Shown here in pieces: positions 35,833 through 44,424 of a stretch of 64,000 nucleotides of DNA. A model generated the notes under the pieces. The model made no database searches. It saw nothing but the letters and a program-made list of their open reading frames with translations, and had not been told where the DNA came from. The stretch is from positions 1 through 64,000 of the forward strand of contig WHTW01000019.1 in assembly GCA_009377525.1 (NCBI GenBank). The letters are read 5' to 3'. The DNA is from Rhodospirillales bacterium. GTDB taxonomy: Bacteria > Pseudomonadota > Alphaproteobacteria > Reyranellales > Reyranellaceae. Both the position numbers and the translations under genes were made by a program. Every line of letters starts with the position of its first letter. The stretch's first letter is position 1.

Positions 35833-37137
35833 TTACTTGCGCTTCAGCTCGGCCAGCAGCCGATCGACGAACTTAGGCGAATAGCCGAGCAGCGCCATCT
35901 CGTCCGACAGCTCCCTCTCGAGCTGCCCCAGCGCCTCGACGAACGAGCCGCCTTTCGCCAGCGCCTCCTCGACCAGCTTGCCGGCCTTCTGCTTGCCGAG
36001 CTTCTCAGCCAGCAGGAAGGTCGCGCGCTCGGCCAGCACGGCGCCTTCGGTGGCGTCCATGTTGGCCTGCATGGCGTCGGGATCGACGGTGAGGCCCTGC
36101 GCCACCTCGTCCATCGCCTGCACCGCCGATGCGAGCGTCTCGATCAGCGCCGCCAGGGTCGGCCATTCGGCCTGCCAGCCGCCCAGCGCGCGCTCGTGCT
36201 CCTGCGGGAGCGCCGCGACGATGGTGGCGGCCAGCATCGGCGCGCGGCCGGCGGCCGACAGGACCAGCGCGGCGCCGACGGGATTGCGCTTGTGCGGCAT
36301 GGTCGATGAGCCGCCGCGGCCGGGGCCCGAGGGCTCGGCCGCCTCGCCTACCTCGACCTGCATCATCAGCGAGATGTCGCGCGCGGACTTGGCCAGCGCG
36401 CCGACCACCAGGGCGGCGTCCTGCGCCAGCGCTGCCACGCGCACGCGCTGGGTGAACCAGGGGGCCGCCGGCAGCTCGAGTTTCAGGCGCTTGGCTAGCG
36501 AGACCATCACCGGCTCGGCCTTGTCACTGCTCAGGGCCGACAGGCTGCCCGAGGCGCCGCCGAACTGCACGACCTGCGTCTCCTTGAAGCTCGCCTCGAG
36601 GCGGCGCGCGGCGCGGCTGATATCCGACGCCCAGCCCGCGATCTTCTGGCCGAGCGCGATGGGCGTGGCGGGCTGCAGCAGGGTGCGGCCGAGCATGGGC
36701 GTGCGGCGGTGCTTGCGGGCCAGGTTGGCGAAGGCGCCGACGATGGCGTCGAGCTCCTTGAGGAGCGGCGGCAGCGCCTCGCCGAGCTGCAGCACCATCG
36801 CGGTGTCGATGACGTCCTGGCTGGTGGCGCCCCAGTGCACGTAGCCCGCGGCCTCGGCGTCGCGCTTGGCGACCTCGTCGGTCAGCGCCTTGACCACCGG
36901 CACGGTGAGCGTGGCGGTGTGGCGCGCGGCGTCGGCCAGCGCCACCGGATCGTAGAGCGCGGGATCGCAGGCCTTGGCGATGATCGGCGCCATGCGTTTG
37001 GGGATCAGCCCGGCCTCGGCCGCCGCCTGGGCAAGGGCGGCCTCGAAGCGCAGCATGTGGCGCAGGGTGGCGAGGTCGGAGAAGGCCTCGGCAGCGAGCG
37101 CCGAGGAGCCGAGCGCGTTGACGAGGCGCCCGGCCAT
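35833..37137 (-). CDS. pcaB: 3-carboxy-cis,cis-muconate cycloisomerase
   Basis: A 434-aa enzyme of the fumarase/aspartase superfamily that cyclises 3-carboxy-cis,cis-muconate to gamma-carboxymuconolactone, the step after protocatechuate cleavage. Visible are HWGATSQDVIDTAMVLQ (residues 101-117) and the superfamily signature GRGGSSTMPHKRNP (273-286) with the mobile-loop Ser. The start at ATG 37137 lies two bases from the pcaG stop; a longer frame to 37395 only overlaps pcaG. pcaC (decarboxylase) and pcaD are not in this window. Two scraps of a second copy occur at 5300-5530 and 15922-16018. Confidence 0.93.
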   Translation of the reverse strand: MAGRLVNALGSSALAAEAFSDLATLRHMLRFEAALAQAAAEAGLIPKRMAPIIAKACDPALYDPVALADAARHTATLTVPVVKALTDEVAKRDAEAAGYVHWGATSQDVIDTAMVLQLGEALPPLLKELDAIVGAFANLARKHRRTPMLGRTLLQPATPIALGQKIAGWASDISRAARRLEASFKETQVVQFGGASGSLSALSSDKAEPVMVSLAKRLKLELPAAPWFTQRVRVAALAQDAALVVGALAKSARDISLMMQVEVGEAAEPSGPGRGGSSTMPHKRNPVGAALVLSAAGRAPMLAATIVAALPQEHERALGGWQAEWPTLAALIETLASAVQAMDEVAQGLTVDPDAMQANMDATEGAVLAERATFLLAEKLGKQKAGKLVEEALAKGGSFVEALGQLERELSDEMALLGYSPKFVDRLLAELKRK

Positions 37138-37139
37138 GA

Positions 37140-37718
37140 TCAGATGTCGAAGAAGACGGTTTCGTTCGGCCCGCCGAGATGAATCGGCAGGCGCCAGGCG
37201 CCGGTTGGATCGCGCCTGGCGATCAACGTGTCGCGACGCGCCGGCTCGACCAGCTTCAGCACGGGATCGTCGCTGAGCGCCGGATCGCCGTCGAAATAGA
37301 GCCGCGTCGCCAGGCGATTGAGGAGCCCACGGGCGAAGATCGAGACGTTGATGTGCGGCGCCTGCAGGCCGCCCACCCCGCCGCCATGGGGCCACGGCAC
37401 GCGGCCGGGCTTGATGGTGGTGAAATGGCTCGTGCCGTCGGTGAAGGTCGAGGCGCGGCCGTAACCCTCGAAGCCGGCGTCGAGGGCCAAGTTGCGGCGG
37501 TCGTCGGGATGGTTGTAGCGGCCGTGGCTGTTGGCCTGCCAGATCTCGAACAGGCCGTCGGGCACGACGGCACCCTGGACGTCATGGAGCTGCAGCACGA
37601 CCTCGATGCGCTCGCCGGCGACGCCGGCGGGGGCCAGGTCGGCGCGGCAGGCGTTGACGATCGTGCCCCAGTAGAACGGGCCGATCGTCTGCGACGGCGT
37701 GAGTGCGTGCGATGTCAT
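37140..37718 (-). CDS. pcaG: Protocatechuate 3,4-dioxygenase alpha subunit
   Basis: The 192-aa protein begins MTSHALTPSQTIGPFYWGTI, as PcaG does, and has the intradiol-dioxygenase core VPDGLFEIWQANSHGRYNHP and HFTTIKPGRVPWPHGG, then APHINVSIFARGLL. It pairs with PcaH to open the ring of protocatechuate between the hydroxyls. The alpha subunit lacks the full iron-ligand set (Arg instead of the second Tyr in KPGRVPW), as expected. It is followed at once by pcaB and separated from pcaH by a repeat element. Confidence 0.93.
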   Translation of the reverse strand: MTSHALTPSQTIGPFYWGTIVNACRADLAPAGVAGERIEVVLQLHDVQGAVVPDGLFEIWQANSHGRYNHPDDRRNLALDAGFEGYGRASTFTDGTSHFTTIKPGRVPWPHGGGVGGLQAPHINVSIFARGLLNRLATRLYFDGDPALSDDPVLKLVEPARRDTLIARRDPTGAWRLPIHLGGPNETVFFDI

Positions 37719-37737
37719 GTGTTGATCCAGAAACCAA

Positions 37738-37880
37738 CCTCACCCTGAGGAGCGGGCCGAAGGCCCGCGTCTCGAATGCGCGCGGTAAACCGCGCGCGGG
37801 TGGGAACCAGTCTTGGTGTCGCCCATCCTTCGAGACGCGGCCTGCGGCCGCTCCTCAGGATGAGGTCGCTGTCGATGTCA
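37738..37880. repeat. Dispersed palindromic repeat, copy 2 (between pcaG and pcaH)
   Basis: It begins CACCCTGAGGAGCGGG, holds CGTCTCGAATGCGCGCGG and CATCCTTCGAGACG and ends GCTCCTCAGGATGAGG, so the two ends are complementary. It has the same order as the copy at 130-285. It splits the pcaHG pair, which normally lie a few bases apart, and could attenuate pcaGB expression. Confidence 0.8.
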
Positions 37881-37890
37881 GGCATCCGCG

Positions 37891-38586
37891 TCATTCCATC
37901 GGCGTGGCGTTGCGGCCGCGCAGCACGATGTCGAAGCGGTAGCCCAGCGCCCATTCGGGCTCGGTCAGGTTCATCTCGAACGACGCCTGCAGGCGCTGGC
38001 GCGCGCCCGCCGGCACCGAGTCGTAGATCGGGTCGTAGGCGAGCAGCGGATCGTTGGGGAAGTACATCTGGGTGATCAGGCGCGTGGCGAAGGCCGGCCC
38101 GAACAGCGAGAAGTGGATGTGCGCCGGCCGCCAGGCGTTGTGGTGGTTCTTCCAGGGATAGGCGCCGGGCTTGATGGTGATGAACCTGTACCTGCCCTCG
38201 GCATCGGCGCGGGCGCGGCCGCCGCCGTAGAAGTTGGGATCGAGCGGCGCGTCGTGCTGGTCGCCGGGATGGTGATAGCGGCCGGCGGCGTTGCACTGCC
38301 AGATCTCGACCAGGGTGTTGGGCACAGGCTTGCCGTCCTGGTCGAGCACGCGGCCCTGCACGATGATGCGCTCGCCGAGCGGCTCGGCCATGCGCTGCTT
38401 GGTGAGATCGTTCTCGTGCGCGTCGAGGCGCTCGTTGGCGAGCAACGGGCCGGTGATCTCCGACAAGGTGTGCGGCAGGGCGATCGCGGGCTTCGCCGGC
38501 GCGCGGCCGGTCGTCGACTTGTAGTCCGGCGACAGGTTGGGCGGGTGGTCGCCGGCGACGGGGCGGCGGTAGGTTTCCTCTTTCAT
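37891..38586 (-). CDS. pcaH: Protocatechuate 3,4-dioxygenase beta subunit
   Basis: From ATG 38586 the product has 231 residues (MKEETYRRPVAGDHPPNLSP). Iron ligands are Tyr104 (AGRYHHP), Tyr143 (PGAYPW), His156 and His158 (RPAHIHFS). It carries the catalytic ferric iron of the heterodimer that converts protocatechuate to 3-carboxy-cis,cis-muconate. A start 11 codons upstream is possible in frame but adds a non-typical MARPQRAKLAP. pcaH-pcaG-pcaB run in the same direction. No PcaQ-type regulator is adjacent. Confidence 0.93.
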   Translation of the reverse strand: MKEETYRRPVAGDHPPNLSPDYKSTTGRAPAKPAIALPHTLSEITGPLLANERLDAHENDLTKQRMAEPLGERIIVQGRVLDQDGKPVPNTLVEIWQCNAAGRYHHPGDQHDAPLDPNFYGGGRARADAEGRYRFITIKPGAYPWKNHHNAWRPAHIHFSLFGPAFATRLITQMYFPNDPLLAYDPIYDSVPAGARQRLQASFEMNLTEPEWALGYRFDIVLRGRNATPME

Positions 38587-38610
38587 GGGGGCGAGTTTAG
38601 CCCGCTGGGG

Positions 38611-38724
38611 GCGCGCCACTCCAGTGGCGCGTCATGGTCCTCTGGGACCGCGGGCCTCTGGCTCGCTCATGATGATGCGGGCCAGAGGCCCGCGGTCCAA
38701 TGACGCGCCACTGGAGTGGCGCGC
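38611..38724. repeat. Long imperfect palindrome between cusF-like gene and pcaH
   Basis: GCGCGCCACTCCAGTGGCGC pairs with a matching block at the other end, and GGACCGCGGGCCTCTGG pairs with CCAGAGGCCCGCGGTCC around a CATGATGATG loop. The whole folds to a stem of nearly 50 base pairs. It resembles the CTTCCGGACCGC family in having nested stems around a CATGA centre. It may end transcription of the upstream gene. Confidence 0.75.
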
Positions 38725-38733
38725 GCCCGGCAG

Positions 38734-39105
38734 CTAGTTGCTGTTCTCGATGCGGGTGACCTTGTAGGTACGGCCGTCGCGCTCGACCTCGAAGCGCACC
38801 TTGTCGCCCGGACCCAGGCCCTTGAGCGTCGCCGGATCCTCGACATGGAAGATGCGCGTGCCGCCTTCGAGGAAGAGCTGCGGGATCGGCCGGTACTCCA
38901 GCGTGATGCGGCTCCCCGCGCGATCAACGGCGACGATGCGGCCGCTCGCCAGCGGCTCGTCGGACGGCGCGATGCGTTCCTGGGTCGCTTGCTGCCTGTC
39001 TTCGACCGGCGGTTCGCCGGGAAGCGTCTCCCATGCCGATGCGTGCGCGGCGGCGAAGATAGTCGCAGCAAGCGTGAGCCAAGCGGAGGTGCGATTGAGG
39101 GCCAT
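38734..39105 (-). CDS. CusF-like periplasmic protein
   Basis: The 123-aa protein has a signal peptide (MALNRTSAWLTLAATIFAAAHASA) and a small beta-barrel matching the copper-binding CusF/CusX domain: GRIVAVDRAGSRITLEYRPI, FLEGGTRIFHVEDPATLKG and GDKVRFEVERDGRTYKVTRIE. In CusF proper, metal ligands are His, Trp and two Met; here only the His in IFHVEDP is seen in place and no Met follows, so tight Cu(I) binding is doubtful. No efflux genes are nearby. Confidence 0.75.
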   Translation of the reverse strand: MALNRTSAWLTLAATIFAAAHASAWETLPGEPPVEDRQQATQERIAPSDEPLASGRIVAVDRAGSRITLEYRPIPQLFLEGGTRIFHVEDPATLKGLGPGDKVRFEVERDGRTYKVTRIENSN

Positions 39106-39318
39106 GTACTCTACTCTCCCGCACGTCCATTTGGTGACAGCGGGATGAATTTCCAGTGGCGTAGGCTGTGATCACAGCCGGAACGTTCACGATTGTGTGC
39201 AGAGAGAGTGACTGAGTCACCGACACACTTTCATGGTCTTCCGAACCGTATGCCTCCAGCGCGCTCGCTCTTGTCGAGGACAGGCCAGACGGCCACTTTT
39301 AGACGTAGCTTCCGGCGC

Positions 39319-39630
39319 TCAGAATTGCTCGAGCTCATCGAGCGGCTGACCAAATAAGTATGCTCTGCCGACGTCGTCGCTGCCGGGTGGCTGCCAGCAG
39401 ACCACTCGGTTGACGAGGCCAAGCGTACCGGTAGTCGGAGTCTTAAAATCGGCGCGCCAGACAAGACACCCATCCTTACTGCGCGTCAAAATCGAATTGC
39501 CGAAGCGCCAACCAAACTGCTCAGCATCCATAGCAACGGCGGCCTTACAGGCCTCGATAAAGGAGGCATTGCCGCTTATCACCGTCTCATCTTGCGGTGT
39601 CGGCCCTGGATAGAATTCCGGTTGGCTCAT
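39319..39630 (-). CDS. Small protein paired with the EVPGFR-repeat protein (103 aa)
   Basis: A 103-residue soluble protein: MSQPEFYPGPTPQDETVISG, then FIEACKAAVAMDAEQFGWRF, KDGCLVWRADFKTPTTGTL and GRAYLFGQPLDELEQF. No family recognised. It is 33 bases downstream of the EVPGFR-repeat protein on the same strand. Size, acidity and position would fit an immunity or chaperone partner, but that is a guess from context. Confidence 0.6.
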   Translation of the reverse strand: MSQPEFYPGPTPQDETVISGNASFIEACKAAVAMDAEQFGWRFGNSILTRSKDGCLVWRADFKTPTTGTLGLVNRVVCWQPPGSDDVGRAYLFGQPLDELEQF

Positions 39631-39663
39631 GCCGGATCTCGACAGACCATCGAGGGAAGCGGT

Positions 39664-40260
39664 TCACAAACGGGGACTTGGAACATATACAGGCGGGTAT
39701 CCTCTTCTGAAGATGACGGCGCTTCCATCCGGAAACTCGATGCGGTCCCCCAACCTACCAATACGGTTCGGATCCCGCTCATAATTTTGGCAGAGCCCAT
39801 AAGAGTTAGAACATTCATATACCCATGGAGCATATCTTTCTGGAGTGGCGCCCCTTCCAAACTGCTGGCAAAGAAAGTTTGCCCTGCCGCATACTGGCGT
39901 ACGCGACTTATTTGGCGGCTCGTTGTCGTTGTCTTCCGGATACGGCGACATTCCCCAACCTCCCCAAGGTGGCTTGTCGGCAACGGGCGTGAAGGCGTTG
40001 GCGTCCGGGCCGGGCTGATCGAAGAAATTGAACGGATTGCCGCCGAGGCCGGGATAGCGCCGAGCGGCGGGCGCCGCGGCTTCCCGTATCGATCCGTCGG
40101 CGTTCATCCGGAAGCCGGGCACCCGCTCTTCGGGCGGCTTGACGCGGAAGCCAGGCACCTCCTCCTCGTGTGGCTTGAAGCGGAAGCCGGGTACCTCTTG
40201 CTCGTTCGACGGCTCGGAGCGGAAGCCAAGCCAATGCAAGTCAGGTCGGACGTTGAACAT
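39664..40260 (-). CDS. EVPGFR-repeat protein with Cys-containing C-terminus
   Basis: From ATG 40260 the product has 198 residues. The N-terminus carries three near-repeats: EQEVPGFRFKPHEE, EVPGFRVKPPEE and RVPGFRMNADGS. A Pro/Gly-rich linker leads to a C-terminal domain with four Cys (TPVCGRANFLCQQF, YECSNSYGLCQNYERDP) and FPDGSAVIFRRGYPPVYVP. No signal peptide is seen. The frame to 40374 adds an uncertain 38 residues. The plan of a repeated linker motif plus variable Cys-containing end domain recalls polymorphic effectors; the function is unknown. Confidence 0.6.
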   Translation of the reverse strand: MFNVRPDLHWLGFRSEPSNEQEVPGFRFKPHEEEVPGFRVKPPEERVPGFRMNADGSIREAAAPAARRYPGLGGNPFNFFDQPGPDANAFTPVADKPPWGGWGMSPYPEDNDNEPPNKSRTPVCGRANFLCQQFGRGATPERYAPWVYECSNSYGLCQNYERDPNRIGRLGDRIEFPDGSAVIFRRGYPPVYVPSPRL

Positions 40261-40456
40261 GTGCGTTCCTCCAAGATCCGATGCGGCATTGTCCTTCGGA
40301 AAGCGCCTCGGATCCGCCCGTGGCACAGCAAAGGAGAGGCTGCCGAATCTAACCGAAGTCTCGCTGCCTGTCAATAACTTAAGTTGTTATATGACTGTCG
40401 TAAGTGCCTGCAATGACTGCAATCCAAAGGCGGCTCGAGCGGCCCACCTTCATGGT

Positions 40457-40568
40457 CTTTCGGACCGCGCGCACCTGCCTCCGCCGAAGCGAAGCCGCTT
40501 CGGCTTCGCGCAGGCAGGTCTTGCGCCATCATGATCATGATGCGCGCGGGACGCGCGCGGTCCGGAAG
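40457..40568. repeat. CTTCCGGACCGC-family palindrome (long version)
   Basis: Outer arms CTTTCGGACCGCGCG and CGCGCGGTCCGGAAG enclose an inner hairpin (GCGAAGCCGCTTCGGCTTCGC region) and a CATCATGATCATGATG centre. Related palindromes lie at 48188-48248 and 52018-52085. It lies downstream of the sulfatase gene. Confidence 0.75.
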
Positions 40569-40600
40569 AGCCTGAGCGGACCTAGAGGTCCGCGCTCCAA

Positions 40601-42136
40601 CTACGCTGCGCGCACTTCGAGTCCGTTCGGAGTCGCGCGATAGCCCGTCAGCGTGCGGTCGGCGAAGCCCAGGCGCCAGTCGAGCATCTTGGCGGAGTAT
40701 TCGGCGAGCTTCGCGGCGTAGGCCGGATCGGCGGCGCGGTTGACGAACTGGCCGGGGTCCTTCTTGAGATCGAACAGCAGCGCCGGCAGGGCGGCGAAGT
40801 GGACGTACTTGAAATCCTCGTCCTGCACGACGGCGAGCGAGCATTTGTCCATCGGCACGCCCAGCGCCGATTCGGGCTTGCTGTAGTAGAGGTCGCGGAA
40901 GTCGAACTCGTAGTGCACCTCGGCGCGCCAGTCGGCCGGCGGCTCGCCCTCGCAGAGGCCGAGCAGCGAGCGGCCGTCGCACTGGCGCGGCACCGGCAGG
41001 CCGAGCCATTCGAGGATGGTCGGCATGGTGTCGACAGTCTCGGTGAAGCGCTCGACGACCCCGCCGCGCGTGCCGTTGGCCTCGGCGCGCGGGTCGCGGA
41101 CGATCATCGGGATGCGGAACGATTCGTCGTTGTAGCCGATCTTGCCCAGCAGGTGATGATCGCCGAGCTGCTCGCCGTGATCGCAGGTGAAGACGATCAG
41201 CGTGTCGTCCCACTGGCCGGTCTGCTTCAGGAAGTCGAAGACGCGGCCGAGCTGGTCGTCGACCTCGCTCATCAGCCCGCAATAGGTGGCGCGCATCTGC
41301 GCCACCTCGGCCTCGCTCATCGCCGAACCCAGGCCCTTGCCGTCCTGGAAGAAGCTCGACTGGTTGATGTGGTTCACATAGTAGGCGAGCAGCGGATGCT
41401 GGCTCGCCTCCTCCGCCGCCGAGGCCGCGCGCACGACCTTGGGCATGTCCTGCGGCCGGTACATCTCGTGGTAGGGCGCCGGGGCGATGAAGGGCGGATG
41501 CGGGCGGTAGTAGCCGAGATGCAGGAACCACGGCTTGCCGGCGCGGCCGCGCAGGTAGGAGAGGCCGCGCTCGGTGAACCAGGCGGTGTCCGACAGCTCC
41601 CTGGGAATCACCGCCGGCTTCGACGTGGCGCCCGCTCCGCCGCCGCCTTGCGGCAGCCAGATGTCCTCGCGGTTCTCCGGCAGCCTAAAACCCTGGTTGG
41701 CGACCCAACCGAAATAGGCGTCCTTGTAGGGCTCGAAGGCGCCGACGGGGCGGAAGCCGTCCATGATGTCGCCCAGCACCAGGAAGCGCGGATCGTTGGG
41801 CGCGGTGGTGCGCGGATCGGGCGTGGTCGTGGTGTAGCCGACCAGCGCCGCGTCGTAGCCGCCCTTGCGCAGCTCGTGGCCGAGATTGGTGAAGCGCGCA
41901 TCGAGAGGAATGGTGTTCTGCACTGCGCGATGGTTCATCTGGTAGAGGCTGGTCAGCAGGCTGGCCCGCGCCGGGCCGCAGGGCGCGGTCTGCGTGAAAT
42001 GATTGCGGAAGGTGACGCCCTCCTCGCACAGCCGGTGGATGTTCGGCACCTTCAGGTAGTCCGCCCCAAGCTTGGGCAGCATCAGGCCGCGCCATTGGTC
42101 GACGACGATCAGAAGGACGTTCTTGGGCGCTGGCAT
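40601..42136 (-). CDS. Phosphonate monoester hydrolase/arylsulfatase-type enzyme
   Basis: A 511-aa alkaline-phosphatase-superfamily hydrolase. The formylglycine site is TAPCGPARASLLT (Cys53 in CxPxR), preceded by VVDQWRG (Asp13 metal ligand). LGYYRPHPPFIAPAPYHEMY and VFTCDHGEQLGDHHLLGK supply the other metal and substrate residues. The combination VGYTTTTPDPR, LGDIMDGFRPVGAFEP and DIWLPQG is closest to the phosphonate monoester hydrolases of rhizobia, promiscuous enzymes acting on phosphonate, phosphate and sulfate esters. It needs a formylglycine-generating enzyme, not seen here. It is divergent from the CtBP-like dehydrogenase. Confidence 0.87.
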   Translation of the reverse strand: MPAPKNVLLIVVDQWRGLMLPKLGADYLKVPNIHRLCEEGVTFRNHFTQTAPCGPARASLLTSLYQMNHRAVQNTIPLDARFTNLGHELRKGGYDAALVGYTTTTPDPRTTAPNDPRFLVLGDIMDGFRPVGAFEPYKDAYFGWVANQGFRLPENREDIWLPQGGGGAGATSKPAVIPRELSDTAWFTERGLSYLRGRAGKPWFLHLGYYRPHPPFIAPAPYHEMYRPQDMPKVVRAASAAEEASQHPLLAYYVNHINQSSFFQDGKGLGSAMSEAEVAQMRATYCGLMSEVDDQLGRVFDFLKQTGQWDDTLIVFTCDHGEQLGDHHLLGKIGYNDESFRIPMIVRDPRAEANGTRGGVVERFTETVDTMPTILEWLGLPVPRQCDGRSLLGLCEGEPPADWRAEVHYEFDFRDLYYSKPESALGVPMDKCSLAVVQDEDFKYVHFAALPALLFDLKKDPGQFVNRAADPAYAAKLAEYSAKMLDWRLGFADRTLTGYRATPNGLEVRAA

Positions 42137-42199
42137 GCCGGTTCACCGTGGTTGGAAGATTGGGCTATGGTGCCTGGAAATTCGTGGAGGAGACAACAC

Positions 42200-43231
42200 G
42201 TGGCGCGTTTCAAGATCGTGACGACCGGATCGGGCAACACCGATCATTCCCTGGAAATGGAGATCCTGGGCCCAATCGGCGCGGAGATCGTCGAGGTGGG
42301 CGGCGGCGACGACGAGCTGATCAAGGCGGTGGCCGACGCCGACGCGATCTACGCCAAGGGCCGGCCGCGCATCACCGCCAAGGTGATCGAGGCGGGCAAG
42401 AAGCTGAAGGTGGTGTCGCTGGGCTCGGTCGGCGTCGATTCGGTCGATGTCGATGTCGCGACCGCGCTCGGCATTCCGGTGACCAACTGCCCCGACACCT
42501 TCATCGAGGAGGTGGCCGACCACGCCATGACCCTGATCCTGGCGAGCTGGCGGCGGCTCGTGGTGCAGGACCAGATGGTGCGCAAGGGCGACTGGGCCAA
42601 GGCGCGGCCGATGCTCTACCAGTTCCCGCGATTGATGGGCATGACGCTGGGCTTCATCTCGTTCGGCCATGTCGCGCGCGCTGTCTCCAAGCGCGCGGCG
42701 CCATTCGGTTTCCAGATGCTGGCCTACGATCCCTACATCGAGGAGCTGGTGATGTCCGATCACGGCGTGCAGCCGGTCGGGTTCGATGAGCTGCTGCAGC
42801 GCTCCGACATCATCTCCATGCATGCGCCCGGCACCAAGGACGCCCATCACCTGATGAAGGAACAGCATTTCGCCAAGATGAAGAAGACGTCACTGTTCGT
42901 GAACACCGGCCGCGGCTCGACGGTCGACGAGGCGGCGATGATCAAGGCCCTGCAGGAAGGCTGGATCGCCGGTGCCGGGCTCGACGTGATGGAGACCGAG
43001 CCGGTCGGCCACAACAATCCGCTGCTCGGCATGGACAACGTGATCCTGACCGCGCACGTCGCCTCGGCCTCAAACCGCTTCGACGTGGCGCGCAAGCGGC
43101 GCGTCGGCGCGGAGCTGTCGCTGGTGCTGTCGGGCAAGTGGCCGCGCGCCTGCGTCAATCCCTCGATCCTGGAGAAATCCAAGCTCCAGCGCTGGCAGCC
43201 CTTCTCGATGGAGCGCGGGCCGGGCAACTGA
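42200..43231 (+). CDS. CtBP-like D-2-hydroxyacid dehydrogenase
   Basis: From GTG 42200 (GGAGGAG about eight bases upstream) the product has 343 residues: VARFKIVTTGSGNTDHSLEM. The fold is that of NAD-dependent D-2-hydroxyacid dehydrogenases of the C-terminal-binding-protein type. The nucleotide motif is LGFISFGHVARAV, where Ser replaces the usual middle Gly. Catalytic residues are Arg in VNTGRGSTVDEAAM, Glu in DVMETEP and His in LTAHVASAS. The substrate is unknown. It sits 63 bases from the divergent sulfatase gene. Confidence 0.88.
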   Translation: MARFKIVTTGSGNTDHSLEMEILGPIGAEIVEVGGGDDELIKAVADADAIYAKGRPRITAKVIEAGKKLKVVSLGSVGVDSVDVDVATALGIPVTNCPDTFIEEVADHAMTLILASWRRLVVQDQMVRKGDWAKARPMLYQFPRLMGMTLGFISFGHVARAVSKRAAPFGFQMLAYDPYIEELVMSDHGVQPVGFDELLQRSDIISMHAPGTKDAHHLMKEQHFAKMKKTSLFVNTGRGSTVDEAAMIKALQEGWIAGAGLDVMETEPVGHNNPLLGMDNVILTAHVASASNRFDVARKRRVGAELSLVLSGKWPRACVNPSILEKSKLQRWQPFSMERGPGN

Positions 43232-43240
43232 CGCGAAGCG

Positions 43241-44413
43241 TCATCCCAAGGCAAACATCTCGCGCATGCCGCTCGTGCCGCGCAGCTTGTGCGGCCCGAG
43301 GCTGAGCACGGGGCGGCCGCAGCGATGGGCGATGCTCTGCGACAGCAGCAACGCGCGACCGAGCGCCTTGCCGAGGGTCTCCATGCGGCTCACCTCGTTG
43401 ACGGCCGGGCCGACCACGGTGAAGTCGAGGCGTCGGGTCGTGCCGATGTTGCCGTAGATGACGTCGCCGAAGTGCAGGGCGATGCTGAGACCCAGCGCAG
43501 GCCCGCCCTCGGTCGCGCGCCGGGCGTTGAGCGCCGTGTTGCGGCCACAGGCATCGACAGCGGCGCTCAATGCTTCGTGACACGCGCGCTCGGCGCCGAC
43601 GCGCTCCGAAGGGAAGACGGCGAGGAGCCCGTCACCCAGAAATTTCAATACTTCGCCACCATGCTCGGTGACCGCGTCGCCGATGCATTCGAGATGCTGA
43701 TTGAGCCAGCCAACGACTTCCGTGCCTGGATTGCTATCGACGAGAGCCGTGAAGCCGCGAAGGTCGGCGAGCAGCAATGCCGCTGAGATGACCTGGCTGT
43801 CGCCGCGTCGGATCATGCCCTGCAGCACGTGGGCCCCGGTCTGCGGACCGAGATACGCCCCCAGGGTCTCGGTCGCGGCGTGGGACAGCCCGATTCGATA
43901 AGCGACGACGCTGAGCGCAGGGAGGATGCGCTCGACCGCCTCGAACTCGCCGTCGGTGAAGCCGCCGGGACGGTCGGTTGCCATGGCGAGCATTGCGCCC
44001 TTGAGGGCCGTGCGACCCTTGCTGAAGGGCACGAAGCGAAGGGCATACTCGGTCACGCCCACAGCGCGCAATTCCTCGAACAGCACGAACCTCCGCACCA
44101 CTTCCGGATCCTCGAGCTTCCAACTCTCACCGAGGAGGTTGCGCTCGAGCATGTCATGCATCGGACTGCGTTGAAACTCAGCTCCGTAACTATCCTCGGG
44201 CGAGAGGGCCGCGCTCTCGAGACCCTCGTCGCGCGACCATATGAACCGCAACAGCGCCGCCGACGGATCGATGGTCGGCATGCCGAGAGTGGTACGGCAG
44301 AGTGGGATTCCCTGCGCGACGAGCCGCTCGCTGAGCCCTTTGACGATCGCGCCCAGATCGTCGCTGTCGCGGCCTTGCTCGAGTATCCAGTTGATCAGCT
44401 CGTTCATGCTCAA
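43241..44413 (-). CDS. Class III adenylate/guanylate cyclase with GAF-like sensor
   Basis: A 390-aa soluble protein. The N-terminal half (about 1-180) reads like a sensory domain (ERLVAQGIPLCRTTLGMPTI, LRFVPFSKGRTALKGAMLAM). The C-terminal catalytic domain starts ALLLADLRGFTAL (first metal Asp) and has FLGDGLLAVF (second metal Asp), HFGDVIYGNIGTTRRLDFTVVGPAVNEVSR and ends RGTSGMREMF. Unlike the large regulator at 10712-14647, both metal Asp are kept, so it is probably active and makes cAMP or cGMP. It converges with the dehydrogenase gene. Confidence 0.88.
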   Translation of the reverse strand: MSMNELINWILEQGRDSDDLGAIVKGLSERLVAQGIPLCRTTLGMPTIDPSAALLRFIWSRDEGLESAALSPEDSYGAEFQRSPMHDMLERNLLGESWKLEDPEVVRRFVLFEELRAVGVTEYALRFVPFSKGRTALKGAMLAMATDRPGGFTDGEFEAVERILPALSVVAYRIGLSHAATETLGAYLGPQTGAHVLQGMIRRGDSQVISAALLLADLRGFTALVDSNPGTEVVGWLNQHLECIGDAVTEHGGEVLKFLGDGLLAVFPSERVGAERACHEALSAAVDACGRNTALNARRATEGGPALGLSIALHFGDVIYGNIGTTRRLDFTVVGPAVNEVSRMETLGKALGRALLLSQSIAHRCGRPVLSLGPHKLRGTSGMREMFALG

Positions 44414-44424
44414 CCATTTCCGAC

